From: Acidimicrobiaceae bacterium
GTDB taxonomy: Bacteria; Actinomycetota; Acidimicrobiia; Acidimicrobiales; RAAP-2
Assembly: GCA_003157945.1 (NCBI GenBank)
Contig: PMFY01000449.1
Span: 1 to 5,162 of the forward strand
Direction of reading: 5' to 3'
DNA: 5,162 nt
Made by a program: the position numbers and the translations under genes. Each line of letters opens with the position of its first letter. Position 1 is the stretch's first letter. Under the pieces are notes generated by a model. That model had not been told where the DNA came from and made no database searches. It saw nothing but the letters and a program-made list of their open reading frames with translations. Shown in pieces: positions 1-5,162 of this stretch.

Positions 1-695
1 GTGAGGTTGATGCCGCAGGCGTCCATGAAGCGGAGCGCGCTGTCGATCCCCTCGGCGATCGCCTCGAAGCGACGTCCCTCCGTCGAACTGGCGACGAACT
101 CCTGGTTCCAGGCGTGGATCTGGCTGAGATCGGCGAACCCGCCCTTGGTGAACGCCCGCAGCAGGTTCAGGGTGGCCACGGCCTGCTCGTAGGCGGTGAC
201 GAGCCGGCCGGGGTCGGGCACCCGCGCCGCCCGCTCCGGTAGATCGTCGTTGACCATGTGGCCGCGGAACGAGTCGATGACCTCGTCGCCCACCTGCTCG
301 GTGGGTGAGCTGCGGGGCTTGGCGAACTGACCGGCGATCCGGCCGACCTTGACCACGGGCAGGCCGGCGCCGTAGGTGAGGACGACGGCCATCTGGAGGA
401 TGACCTTGAGCTTGTCCCGGATGCCGTCGGCGGTGAACTCGGAGAACGACTCGGCACAGTCGCCGGCCTGGAGCACGAAGGCGCGGCCCCCGGCCGCCTG
501 GCCGAGCGAGCGGGTCAGGTGACGAGCCTCGCCCGCGAAGACCAGGGGCGGCAGACCGGTCAGCCTGGCGTGGACCTGCTTGAGGGCGGCCTCGTCCGGC
601 CAGTTCGGCTGCTGGGCGGCCGGTCGGGCGCGCCAGGTGTCCGGAGCCCAGGGCTCGACGGCGTCGGAGGTCGGGTTCGCAGGTGCCACCCCCAC
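1..695 (-). CDS. aroG: Class II 3-deoxy-7-phosphoheptulonate (DAHP) synthase, N-terminal half
   Basis: The enzyme condenses phosphoenolpyruvate with erythrose 4-phosphate, the first committed step of aromatic amino acid (shikimate) biosynthesis in the cytosol. The left window edge cuts it: 231 complete codons are present, about half of the roughly 460 residues of the Mycobacterium tuberculosis class II enzyme. Seen in the translation: PAAQQPNWPDEAAL near residues 25-38, QAGDCAESF at 76-84, LQMAVVLTYGAGLPVVKVGRIAGQFAKPRS within 100-129, and LRFMDACG at 221-228. Cys80 and Arg119 are 39 residues apart, the same spacing as metal-binding Cys87 and substrate-binding Arg126 of the M. tuberculosis enzyme (family knowledge recalled, not aligned). 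The start is GTG at 695-693, chosen because GGAGG lies 9 nt upstream; a second in-frame GTG at 689-687 is less well spaced, and a TAG blocks further extension. It is transcribed divergently from the oxidoreductase gene. The symbol follows M. tuberculosis usage; other actinomycetes use other names. Confidence 0.96.
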   Translation of the reverse strand, partial: MGVAPANPTSDAVEPWAPDTWRARPAAQQPNWPDEAALKQVHARLTGLPPLVFAGEARHLTRSLGQAAGGRAFVLQAGDCAESFSEFTADGIRDKLKVILQMAVVLTYGAGLPVVKVGRIAGQFAKPRSSPTEQVGDEVIDSFRGHMVNDDLPERAARVPDPGRLVTAYEQAVATLNLLRAFTKGGFADLSQIHAWNQEFVASSTEGRRFEAIAEGIDSALRFMDACGINL

Positions 696-704
696 AGCGT
701 AAAG

Positions 705-709
705 CCTCC
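705..709 (-). promoter_or_regulatory. Shine–Dalgarno of the DAHP synthase gene
   Basis: The minus strand reads GGAGG here, 9 nt upstream of the GTG at 695-693 and 15 nt upstream of the alternative GTG at 689-687. The spacing favours the upstream GTG. The site also lies in the left arm of a small imperfect inverted repeat (AGCCT at 703-707 and AGGCT at 716-720). Confidence 0.6.
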
Positions 710-714
710 GGCTC

Positions 715-720
715 TAGGCT
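715..720 (+). promoter_or_regulatory. Possible -10 box for a leaderless transcript
   Basis: TAGGCT matches the TANNNT actinobacterial -10 pattern and ends 6 nt before the ATG at 727. That is the spacing expected if transcription starts on the start codon itself. The ATG has no convincing Shine–Dalgarno, which supports a leaderless mRNA. No recognisable -35 hexamer lies 16-18 nt upstream. The hexamer is weak and short, so chance is a real alternative. Confidence 0.35.
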
Positions 721-726
721 CGGGAC

Positions 727-1656
727 ATGACTCCCTTCCGCTTCGGCGTGCAGCTGTCGAACGCCTCCTCGGGTGCCGCGTGGCGGGACCTCGCACGGTC
801 CATCGAGGGCCTCGGCTACTCGAGCCTGTTCATCCCGGACCATTTCGAGGACCAGTTCGGCCCCCTGGTCGCCCTGACCGTGGCCGCCGAGGCGACCACG
901 GACCTGAAGGTCGGCTCGCTGGTCTTCGGCAACGACTACCGGCATCCCATCGTCCTGGCCAAGGAGATCGCCACTCTGGACCTGCTGTCCGAGGGCCGGG
1001 TCGAATTCGGCCTCGGGGCGGGATGGATGACGACGGACTACGAGCAGTCGGGGATCACCAACGACCCTCCCGGCGTGCGTATCTCCCGGATGGCCGAGTC
1101 GCTGGCCGTGATGAAGTCGCTGTGGTCCACCGGTGCGGCGACGCTGGCCGGCGAGCACTACACGATCACCGGGGCGGTGGGTGCGCCGCTGCCCCACAGC
1201 CGTCCCCACCCACCCATCATCATCGGCGGGGGAGGCCGGCGGGTGCTGGGCATCGCCGCACGCGAGGCGGACATCGTCGGGGTCAATCCGAGCCTGGCCG
1301 CGGGCTACGTCGGCCCCGAGGTGCTCGAGACCACCACGGCCGAGTACTACGACCAGCGGATCGGATGGATCCGTGAGGCGGCCGGGGACCGGTTCGACGA
1401 CCTCGAACTGCAGTGCCTGACCTTCCTGGTCCAGATCGTCCCGGACCGCGAGGATGCGGTCGAGCGGCTGGCGTCGATGATGGGGGTCACCCCGGAGCAG
1501 GTCGACGGCTCGCCCATCGCCCTCGTCGGGACGATCGAGCAGATCGCCGAGCGGCTGGTGGAGCGTCGTGCGCGGTTCGGGTTCTCCTACATCGTCGTCC
1601 ACGAGGCGGAGATGGAGGCGTTCGCTCCGGTCGTCGCGGCACTGGCGGGCACCTGA
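727..1656 (+). CDS. LLM-class (luciferase-like) F420-dependent oxidoreductase, TIGR03621-like
   Basis: A 309-residue cytosolic TIM-barrel protein of the bacterial luciferase-like superfamily. Visible features are an N-terminal strand FRFGVQLSN (5-12), GLGYSSLFIPDHF (28-40), HPIVLAKEIATLDLLSEGR (73-91), EFGLGAGW (93-100), the RPHPPIIIGGGGRRVL block (159-174) typical of the phosphate/cofactor-binding part of this family, and a C-terminal LVGTIEQIAERL (266-277). The layout most resembles the actinobacterial F420-dependent TIGR03621 group. That the cofactor is F420 rather than FMN is inferred from family resemblance, and the substrate cannot be told from sequence. The start at ATG 727 places the first beta strand at residue 5, as usual for the family. 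It heads the plus-strand cluster: its TGA is separated by one base from the GTG of nadD, so the two are almost certainly co-transcribed. Start and length look intact. Confidence 0.92.
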   Translation: MTPFRFGVQLSNASSGAAWRDLARSIEGLGYSSLFIPDHFEDQFGPLVALTVAAEATTDLKVGSLVFGNDYRHPIVLAKEIATLDLLSEGRVEFGLGAGWMTTDYEQSGITNDPPGVRISRMAESLAVMKSLWSTGAATLAGEHYTITGAVGAPLPHSRPHPPIIIGGGGRRVLGIAAREADIVGVNPSLAAGYVGPEVLETTTAEYYDQRIGWIREAAGDRFDDLELQCLTFLVQIVPDREDAVERLASMMGVTPEQVDGSPIALVGTIEQIAERLVERRARFGFSYIVVHEAEMEAFAPVVAALAGT

Positions 1657-1657
1657 C

Positions 1658-2254
1658 GTGACCCGTCCGGGCCCGCGCATCGGGCTCTTCGGGGGCACGT
1701 TCGATCCCGTCCACACCGGTCACGTCGAGGTGGCGGAGTCCGTTCGTTCGGCGCTCGGGCTGGACCGCATGCTGGTGGTCGTGGCCAATGACCCCTGGCA
1801 GAAGCACGACCGACCGGTGAGTCCGGCCGAGGACCGCTTCGCCCTCGTGGCCGCGGCGCTGGAGGACCGTCCGGGTCTGGAGGCCTCGCGCATCGAGCTG
1901 GACCGGGGTGGTCCGTCCTACACCATCGACACGGTCCGGACGATCCTCGCCCACGAGCCCGACGCCGAGGTGCTGCTCGTGGTGGGGGCCGACGTGGTGG
2001 CCTCGATCGACACCTGGCACGACCACGAGGCCCTCCGCGGGCTGGTCACGCTGGCCGTGGTCGATCGACCCGGTGTGGCGATGACCGACCCGCCATCCGG
2101 GTGGCGCTCTGTCCGCGTGGCCTGTGCGCCCGTCGACGTCTCCAGCACGGCCCTGCGGTCGGCGCTCGAGTCGGGGGAGCCGGTCGACGGACTGGTGCCC
2201 GATGCCGTGATCCGTTGCATCGCCGAGCGCGATCTGTACGCTAAGGGCAGATGA
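1658..2254 (+). CDS. nadD: Nicotinate-nucleotide adenylyltransferase (NadD)
   Basis: It transfers AMP from ATP to nicotinate mononucleotide to give deamido-NAD, the penultimate step of NAD synthesis, in the cytosol. The 198-residue length is normal for NadD. Motifs seen: GGTFDPVHTGH at 12-22 (the GGxFDPxHxGH nucleotidyltransferase signature with the (H/T)xGH ATP site), DPWQKH at 45-50, the GPSYTIDT segment at 85-92 (family SxTxxT motif), GAD at 110-112 followed by W120, and the C-terminal VSSTALR at 161-167 (the ISSTxxR ATP-binding motif). GTG at 1658 is the start because the signature then sits at its usual distance from the N-terminus; upstream in-frame sequence overlaps the oxidoreductase gene and is not conserved-looking. 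No strong ribosome binding site is visible, so translation is probably coupled to the preceding gene, whose stop is one base away. Its own TGA overlaps the next gene as ATGA. Confidence 0.97.
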   Translation: MTRPGPRIGLFGGTFDPVHTGHVEVAESVRSALGLDRMLVVVANDPWQKHDRPVSPAEDRFALVAAALEDRPGLEASRIELDRGGPSYTIDTVRTILAHEPDAEVLLVVGADVVASIDTWHDHEALRGLVTLAVVDRPGVAMTDPPSGWRSVRVACAPVDVSSTALRSALESGEPVDGLVPDAVIRCIAERDLYAKGR

Positions 2255-2760
2255 CCGTGCGGCTGACCCCCAGCGAGTCCGACAGCAGCCCCTCCGCACC
2301 GGTCGCCGCCCCGACGGCCCCCCGTGAACCACCGGCTCCGCCTCCCGGATCGACTCCACCCTCCACGGATGCGGGCACCACGGCCCCCGTCGCCCGCGTG
2401 GCCGCGGCCCCGGCGGGCACCGACGGCGTAGCTGGCACCGTCGCCGCGGCTCCCGCAGGCACCGAACCGGCGCCCGCAGGGGCCGTCGAGCCCGACACCG
2501 CCCCGGGCGTGCCCGATCCTGTCACCACGGAATCCCGAGTCGCCCTGCGGGAGGCCAGGCGGGCCCGTCGACGGACCGCCTGGCTGTGCGCTGCGGTTGT
2601 GGCCCTGGCCCTGGCCCTTACCATCGTGGTGGTGAGCCTCGCCCGCATCCGGCCGATCCCACAGTCGTCGGCGGCGGTCACCACCGCGGTCACCGTCCAC
2701 ATCCTCGTCCCGTCCGTCCCGACCCCCGGCGCAACGGCGCCAGAAGGAGGCACCCCTTGA
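2251..2760 (+). CDS. Short Pro/Ala-rich single-pass membrane protein of unknown function
   Basis: I do not recognise this 169-residue protein. Residues 1-100 are low-complexity, rich in Pro, Ala, Thr and Gly and probably disordered. They are followed by a basic stretch RRARRR (103-108) and one hydrophobic helix (about 110-131, beginning AWLCAAVVALALALTIVV). A tail of about 38 residues rich in Val, Thr and Pro follows. By the positive-inside rule the long N-terminus is cytoplasmic and the tail is outside. The ATG overlaps the nadD stop as ATGA, with AAGGG just upstream (2243-2247). Its own stop overlaps the rsfS start, and the rsfS ribosome binding site lies inside its last codons. Many actinobacteria carry a LytR-CpsA-Psr (LCP) gene at this position, whose product also has a cytoplasmic tail, one membrane helix and an external domain; no LCP domain is present here. 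It may be an unrelated anchor or a remnant. Codon bias supports a real gene. Confidence 0.75.
   Translation: MTVRLTPSESDSSPSAPVAAPTAPREPPAPPPGSTPPSTDAGTTAPVARVAAAPAGTDGVAGTVAAAPAGTEPAPAGAVEPDTAPGVPDPVTTESRVALREARRARRRTAWLCAAVVALALALTIVVVSLARIRPIPQSSAAVTTAVTVHILVPSVPTPGATAPEGGTP
2398..2463 (+). repeat. Short internal repeat encoding VAAAPAGT twice
   Basis: Two in-frame copies of VAAAPAGT (residues 50-57 and 64-71 of the membrane protein), with starts 14 codons apart, lie in its disordered N-terminus. A third, looser APAGA follows near 74-78. The synonymous bases of the two copies differ, so the repeat is either old or reflects composition rather than recent duplication. Confidence 0.5.
2744..2750 (+). 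promoter_or_regulatory. Shine–Dalgarno of rsfS
   Basis: AAGGAGG lies 6 nt before the TTG at 2757. It is the strongest ribosome binding site in the window and decides the unusual TTG start. It sits within the last codons of the upstream membrane protein. Confidence 0.8.
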
Positions 2761-3152
2761 CCACCACCGACCAGACCCCGGTCCCGGGCGCCCAGCTGCC
2801 CGACATCCCCGACGAGTGCCTGGTGGCCGCCCGTGCCGCCGACGCCAAATCGGGGGAGGAGACCGTCATCCTCGCCATGGGCGACCTCCTCGGGGTGACC
2901 GACGCATTCGTCGTGACCAACGGACGCAACACGCGTCAGGTGCGGACGATCGTCGACGAGGTCGAGCGGCAGGTGAAGGAGCGCAGCGGGCGGTCACCCG
3001 CCCGTGTCGAGGGGCTCGACGACGCCTACTGGGTGCTCATGGACTACGGCGATTTCCTGGTCCACGTGTTCATGGACGAGGCCCGGTCGTTCTACGACCT
3101 CGAACACCTCTGGAACGACGCGCCCCGGGTGGCCTGGGCCCTCGCCGCCTGA
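2757..3152 (+). CDS. rsfS: Ribosomal silencing factor RsfS (Iojap/DUF143 family)
   Basis: RsfS binds ribosomal protein uL14 on the 50S subunit and blocks joining with 30S, lowering translation in stationary phase or starvation. The 131-residue product is close to the usual family length. Conserved segments seen: DLLGVTDAFVVTNGRNTRQV at 43-62, RVEGLDDAYWVLMDYGDFLV at 83-102 and VHVFMDEARSFYDLEHLW at 102-119, matching the Iojap core with its WxLxDxGxxxVHxF pattern. The start is TTG at 2757: it has a near-ideal AAGGAGG 6 nt upstream, overlaps the preceding stop as TTGA, and no ATG or GTG fits the N-terminus. The nadD–rsfS proximity is a widely conserved bacterial arrangement, here with a membrane protein between them. 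The gene ends 25 bp from the convergent lipoprotein gene. Confidence 0.96.
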   Translation: MTTTDQTPVPGAQLPDIPDECLVAARAADAKSGEETVILAMGDLLGVTDAFVVTNGRNTRQVRTIVDEVERQVKERSGRSPARVEGLDDAYWVLMDYGDFLVHVFMDEARSFYDLEHLWNDAPRVAWALAA

Positions 3153-3167
3153 TCCGGACCCCGTCCG

Positions 3168-3187
3168 CCTGCGCCCGTCAGGGCAGG
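3168..3187. terminator. Weak hairpin at the convergent junction, possible bidirectional terminator
   Basis: CCT plus GCCC (3168-3170 and 3173-3176) can pair with GGGC plus AGG (3181-3187) around a GTCA loop, with a 2-nt bulge. A second small palindrome, GCGCC-TGA-GGCGC, follows at 3189-3201 inside the lipoprotein reading frame. Neither has a T-tract, so this is not a classic intrinsic terminator. Its position between the stops of two convergent genes is the main argument for it. Confidence 0.3.
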
Positions 3188-3777
3188 GGCGCCTGAGGCG
3201 CGAAGTCCGCTCGGGCCACCGGACCGGGAACCTGGGCGCCGGCGGCGGTCGGCACCTCGATGCCCTTGCCGGCGATCTCGAACGTCACCCCGGTCACCCC
3301 GGGCTGCTGGGTGAGGGTGTAGACCACCTGGGCGATCGCCAGGGTCTGGTCGGGGCCGACGACCTGGATCGGGTTCGTCGTGAAGTCGACGGTGGCCACG
3401 CCGGTCGCACCCGCCAGGCCCACCTGGACCCCGGTGCGGTTGAGGAACGACTGGATGCCGGACGCCGATTCGGTGGACGTCGGGCCCGCCAGCAGTGCGC
3501 CCATCACCTGGGTGAGCGACGCCGGCACCGCGACCTCCCGGGTGGCCGCCACGAGGTGCCCGCTGGGCGCGACCAGGTAGATCTGTTCGGCCACGCCGAC
3601 GGCCGGCGGTGTCCCCGCCAGGGTGGTCGTCGTGGTGGGCGGGTTGAGCAGGTGGTAGGGGACGTCCGACTTGGCGATGGGCGTGGGCGACGTCGCCGTC
3701 GGGATCCCGCAGGCGGAGAGGCCGAGCGCCAGGCCGACCACCGCCAGGTGGGCCGCCCGTCGGCGGGCCCCGATCAA
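3178..3777 (-). CDS. GerMN-domain lipoprotein, LpqB-like but without the propeller
   Basis: A 199-residue secreted lipoprotein, predicted to be anchored on the outer face of the cytoplasmic membrane. The N-terminus has a basic n-region (IGARRRAAH), a hydrophobic core and a lipobox LSAC at 20-23, with Cys23 the lipidation site. A Thr/Pro linker (about 27-55) follows, then a GerMN (sporulation/germination) domain at about 62-175. Landmarks are QIYLVAPSGHLV, LLAGPT (95-100), VATVDFTT (127-134), AQVVYTLTQQPGVTGVTF (149-166) and the terminal DFAPQAPLP. The start is TTG at 3777-3775, which overlaps the kinase stop as TTGA, has GAGGAG 5 nt upstream, and gives a well-formed signal peptide; upstream extension would add an Arg/Pro-rich stretch unlike a signal. 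In Mycobacterium, LpqB (about 580 residues) follows mtrA-mtrB and modulates the MtrB kinase; it carries GerMN plus a beta-propeller. Here only GerMN is present, and a role in modulating the adjacent kinase is inference. Confidence 0.88.
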   Translation of the reverse strand: MIGARRRAAHLAVVGLALGLSACGIPTATSPTPIAKSDVPYHLLNPPTTTTTLAGTPPAVGVAEQIYLVAPSGHLVAATREVAVPASLTQVMGALLAGPTSTESASGIQSFLNRTGVQVGLAGATGVATVDFTTNPIQVVGPDQTLAIAQVVYTLTQQPGVTGVTFEIAGKGIEVPTAAGAQVPGPVARADFAPQAPLP

Positions 3778-5162
3778 TGGATCTCCTCGGCGGCCAGCGG
3801 CCCGTCGTGGCCGGGGGGAGTCGGGTGGAGGGGCAGCTCGACGACGAAGCGGGTGCCACACCCCGGGCCGGGCTCGCTCCACACCCGGCCGCCGTGCAGG
3901 CGGACGTGCTCGGCCACCAGCGACAGTCCGAGCCCGGTGCCTTCGCCCGCGGCCCGGTGTCCGGCACGGGCTCCCCGGTAGAAGCGCTCGAACAGGTGAC
4001 CGCGCTCGGTGTCGGCCACCCCGGGACCCTGGTCCTCCACCACCACCCGGATGGCGGTGGCGGGGACGTGGTGCCCGGGAGACACGGCCGGCTGGCGCTC
4101 GACCAGCACACGGGTCACCCCTCCGGCGTACTGGGTGGCGTTCTCGACGAGGTTGGCCATCACCCGCTCGAAGCGGCGCTTGTCGACACGCAGGCGGAGG
4201 CCCTCGACTCCGGAACCGACATCCACCGGGAACGTGACCGGTCGGCGCACGCCGTCCTCGTCGACCAGGGCAGCGGCGGCCACGGCCCGACGGACCAGCT
4301 CGCCGGGGTCGACCTCGTCGAGGGACAGCTCGGCCGAGCCGGCGTCGAACCGGGAGATCTCGAGCAGGTCGTCGACCATCCGTGTGAAGCGCCGGAGATC
4401 GCCGTCGAGGAGGTCGAGTGCCCGCTGCGCACGGGGGGCGAGCTCGTCGCGGTGGCCCTCGATCACCGAGACCGTGGCGGCCAGCGTGGTGAGCGGTGAC
4501 CGGAGCTCGTGGCTCACGTCGGAGGTGAACCGCGCTTCACGCTCGATGCGGTCCTGGAGGTTGGCGGTCATCCGGTTGAACGCCGAGGCCAGCTCCTCGA
4601 GGTCGGCGTCGTCGCCGGCGTCCACCCGGGTGTCGAGCTGGCCGTCGGCGATGGCCACGGCCGCGTCGGTCAGGCCGGCGAGGGGCCGAAGGGCACGGGA
4701 GCTGGCCCAGCGACCGACGGCGGCGCCCGCCAGGGTGGTCACCAGGGCCGCGCCGGCCAGGGCGAAGGCCAGTGCCCGGAGGGTGCCGGCCAGCTCGTCC
4801 AGGGAGAAGACCTCGAAGTAGGCGGCCCGGACGGCCGGCAGCGGGACCCCGATGACCTCCTGTGTCGTTCCGGCGAGGGTGAAGCGCTGGGTGGCCGGCG
4901 TGCCGGACAGCACCAGGGCGCGCTCACCCGCGGGGATGGCGCTCTGGCCGACGGAGATCGACGTGGCGTACCACTGGCCGCCCGTGCGCAGGACCGAACG
5001 CGAGCCGGGCAGGGTGTCGACCGATTCGACCAGCTGGGTGACGTCGGTGGCGGGTGAGCGCAGGGCGTTCTGCACCAGGGCGGCGTTGGCGAATGCCTGG
5101 CGCTGCTCGGTCGCCTGCCGCTCGCTCAGGAACGTGGCCCGGGCGGTGAAGTCGGCGGCAGT
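3774..5162 (-). CDS. mtrB: MtrB-like sensor histidine kinase, N-terminus beyond window
   Basis: A membrane sensor kinase that should autophosphorylate on His and pass phosphate to a response regulator (MtrA-like, not in the window). The open frame runs through the right edge, so 462 residues are present and the first membrane helix is missing. Numbering from the edge: extracytoplasmic domain about 1-128; membrane helix about 129-149 (ALAFALAGAALVTTLAGAAV); HAMP about 149-201; HisKA with SHELRSPLT, phosphoacceptor His218; HATPase with N-box NLVENA (337-342), G1 DQGPGV (377-382), F-box LFERF (390-394) and G2 GTGLGLS (408-414). All catalytic boxes look intact. The start of the visible part (ARATFLSERQATEQRQAFANAALVQ) resembles the segment just after the first membrane helix of MtrB-type kinases. 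The MtrB assignment rests on that, the overall architecture and the downstream GerMN lipoprotein; another actinobacterial HAMP kinase is possible. The stop overlaps the lipoprotein start by two bases. Confidence 0.85.
   Translation of the reverse strand, partial: TAADFTARATFLSERQATEQRQAFANAALVQNALRSPATDVTQLVESVDTLPGSRSVLRTGGQWYATSISVGQSAIPAGERALVLSGTPATQRFTLAGTTQEVIGVPLPAVRAAYFEVFSLDELAGTLRALAFALAGAALVTTLAGAAVGRWASSRALRPLAGLTDAAVAIADGQLDTRVDAGDDADLEELASAFNRMTANLQDRIEREARFTSDVSHELRSPLTTLAATVSVIEGHRDELAPRAQRALDLLDGDLRRFTRMVDDLLEISRFDAGSAELSLDEVDPGELVRRAVAAAALVDEDGVRRPVTFPVDVGSGVEGLRLRVDKRRFERVMANLVENATQYAGGVTRVLVERQPAVSPGHHVPATAIRVVVEDQGPGVADTERGHLFERFYRGARAGHRAAGEGTGLGLSLVAEHVRLHGGRVWSEPGPGCGTRFVVELPLHPTPPGHDGPLAAEEIH
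3783..3788 (-). promoter_or_regulatory. Shine–Dalgarno of the GerMN lipoprotein gene
   Basis: The minus strand reads GAGGAG, 5 nt upstream of the TTG at 3777-3775. It supports the TTG as start and lies within the last codons of the kinase gene. Confidence 0.6.

Noticed and set aside
519..1376. Plus-strand open frame (285 codons) crossing the divergent intergenic region
   Set aside because: It overlaps the DAHP synthase in antisense and the oxidoreductase in another frame; its composition is Arg/Gly/Pro-rich with no family signature.
1487..2359. Long minus-strand open frame (290 codons) opposite the oxidoreductase end and nadD
   Set aside because: It is antisense to well-supported genes. Its translation is Arg/Gly/Pro-rich without recognisable motifs, as expected for shadow frames in high-GC DNA.
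2398..2463. VAAAPAGT repeat as a mobile or tandem-repeat element
   Set aside because: There are only two exact peptide copies with differing synonymous bases in a low-complexity Ala/Pro region; composition explains it.
3778..3882. N-terminal extension of the GerMN lipoprotein to an upstream start at 3882
   Set aside because: The added 35 residues are Arg/Pro-rich, overlap the kinase C-terminus and would bury the signal peptide; TTG at 3777 with its ribosome binding site explains the lipobox far better.
3004..3981. Plus-strand open frame (325 codons) across rsfS and antisense to the lipoprotein gene
   Set aside because: It conflicts with the clear RsfS frame and the lipoprotein with its lipobox, and has no recognisable domain.
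5073..5075. GTG at 5075 as the true start of the kinase
   Set aside because: The frame stays open for 29 more codons to the window edge with MtrB-like sequence, and starting here would remove the first membrane helix that such kinases need.

Overview
This is a high-GC window (strongly G/C-biased third codon positions) with actinobacterial gene content. An F420-type luciferase-like oxidoreductase, a class II DAHP synthase, a nadD–rsfS cluster, and an MtrB-like kinase followed by a GerMN lipoprotein all point to an actinomycete-like lineage. Because the lipoprotein is minimal and no LCP gene lies between nadD and rsfS, I lean towards a deep-branching group such as Acidimicrobiia; that placement is inference only.

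Layout. (a) 1–695, minus strand: the N-terminal half of a class II DAHP synthase (shikimate pathway), cut by the left window edge. (b) 696–726: a 31-bp divergent intergenic region holding the synthase's Shine–Dalgarno and a possible -10 box for a leaderless rightward transcript. (c) 727–3152, plus strand: a tightly packed four-gene cluster. It encodes an F420-dependent LLM oxidoreductase, NadD (nicotinate-mononucleotide adenylyltransferase), a short Pro/Ala-rich single-pass membrane protein of unknown function, and RsfS (ribosomal silencing factor). The junctions are a 1-nt gap, an ATGA overlap and a TTGA overlap. (d) 3153–3177: a 25-bp convergent gap next to a weak hairpin. (e) 3178–5162, minus strand: an MtrB-like sensor histidine kinase, cut at its N-terminus by the right edge, overlaps by TTGA a small GerMN-domain lipoprotein. 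The pair looks like a reduced form of the MtrB–LpqB module.

Functionally, the plus-strand cluster pairs NAD biosynthesis with ribosome hibernation, a widespread bacterial neighbourhood. Here it is headed by a redox enzyme and interrupted by an unrecognised membrane protein. The minus-strand pair is probably an envelope-stress or cell-division signalling unit whose response regulator would lie just beyond 5162. I see no RNA genes, CRISPR arrays, mobile elements or clear pseudogenes. No stretch longer than 300 bases lacks a gene. Most of the window is ordinary core genome. The points most worth a second look are the GerMN-only lipoprotein behind the MtrB-like kinase and the unknown membrane protein between nadD and rsfS.
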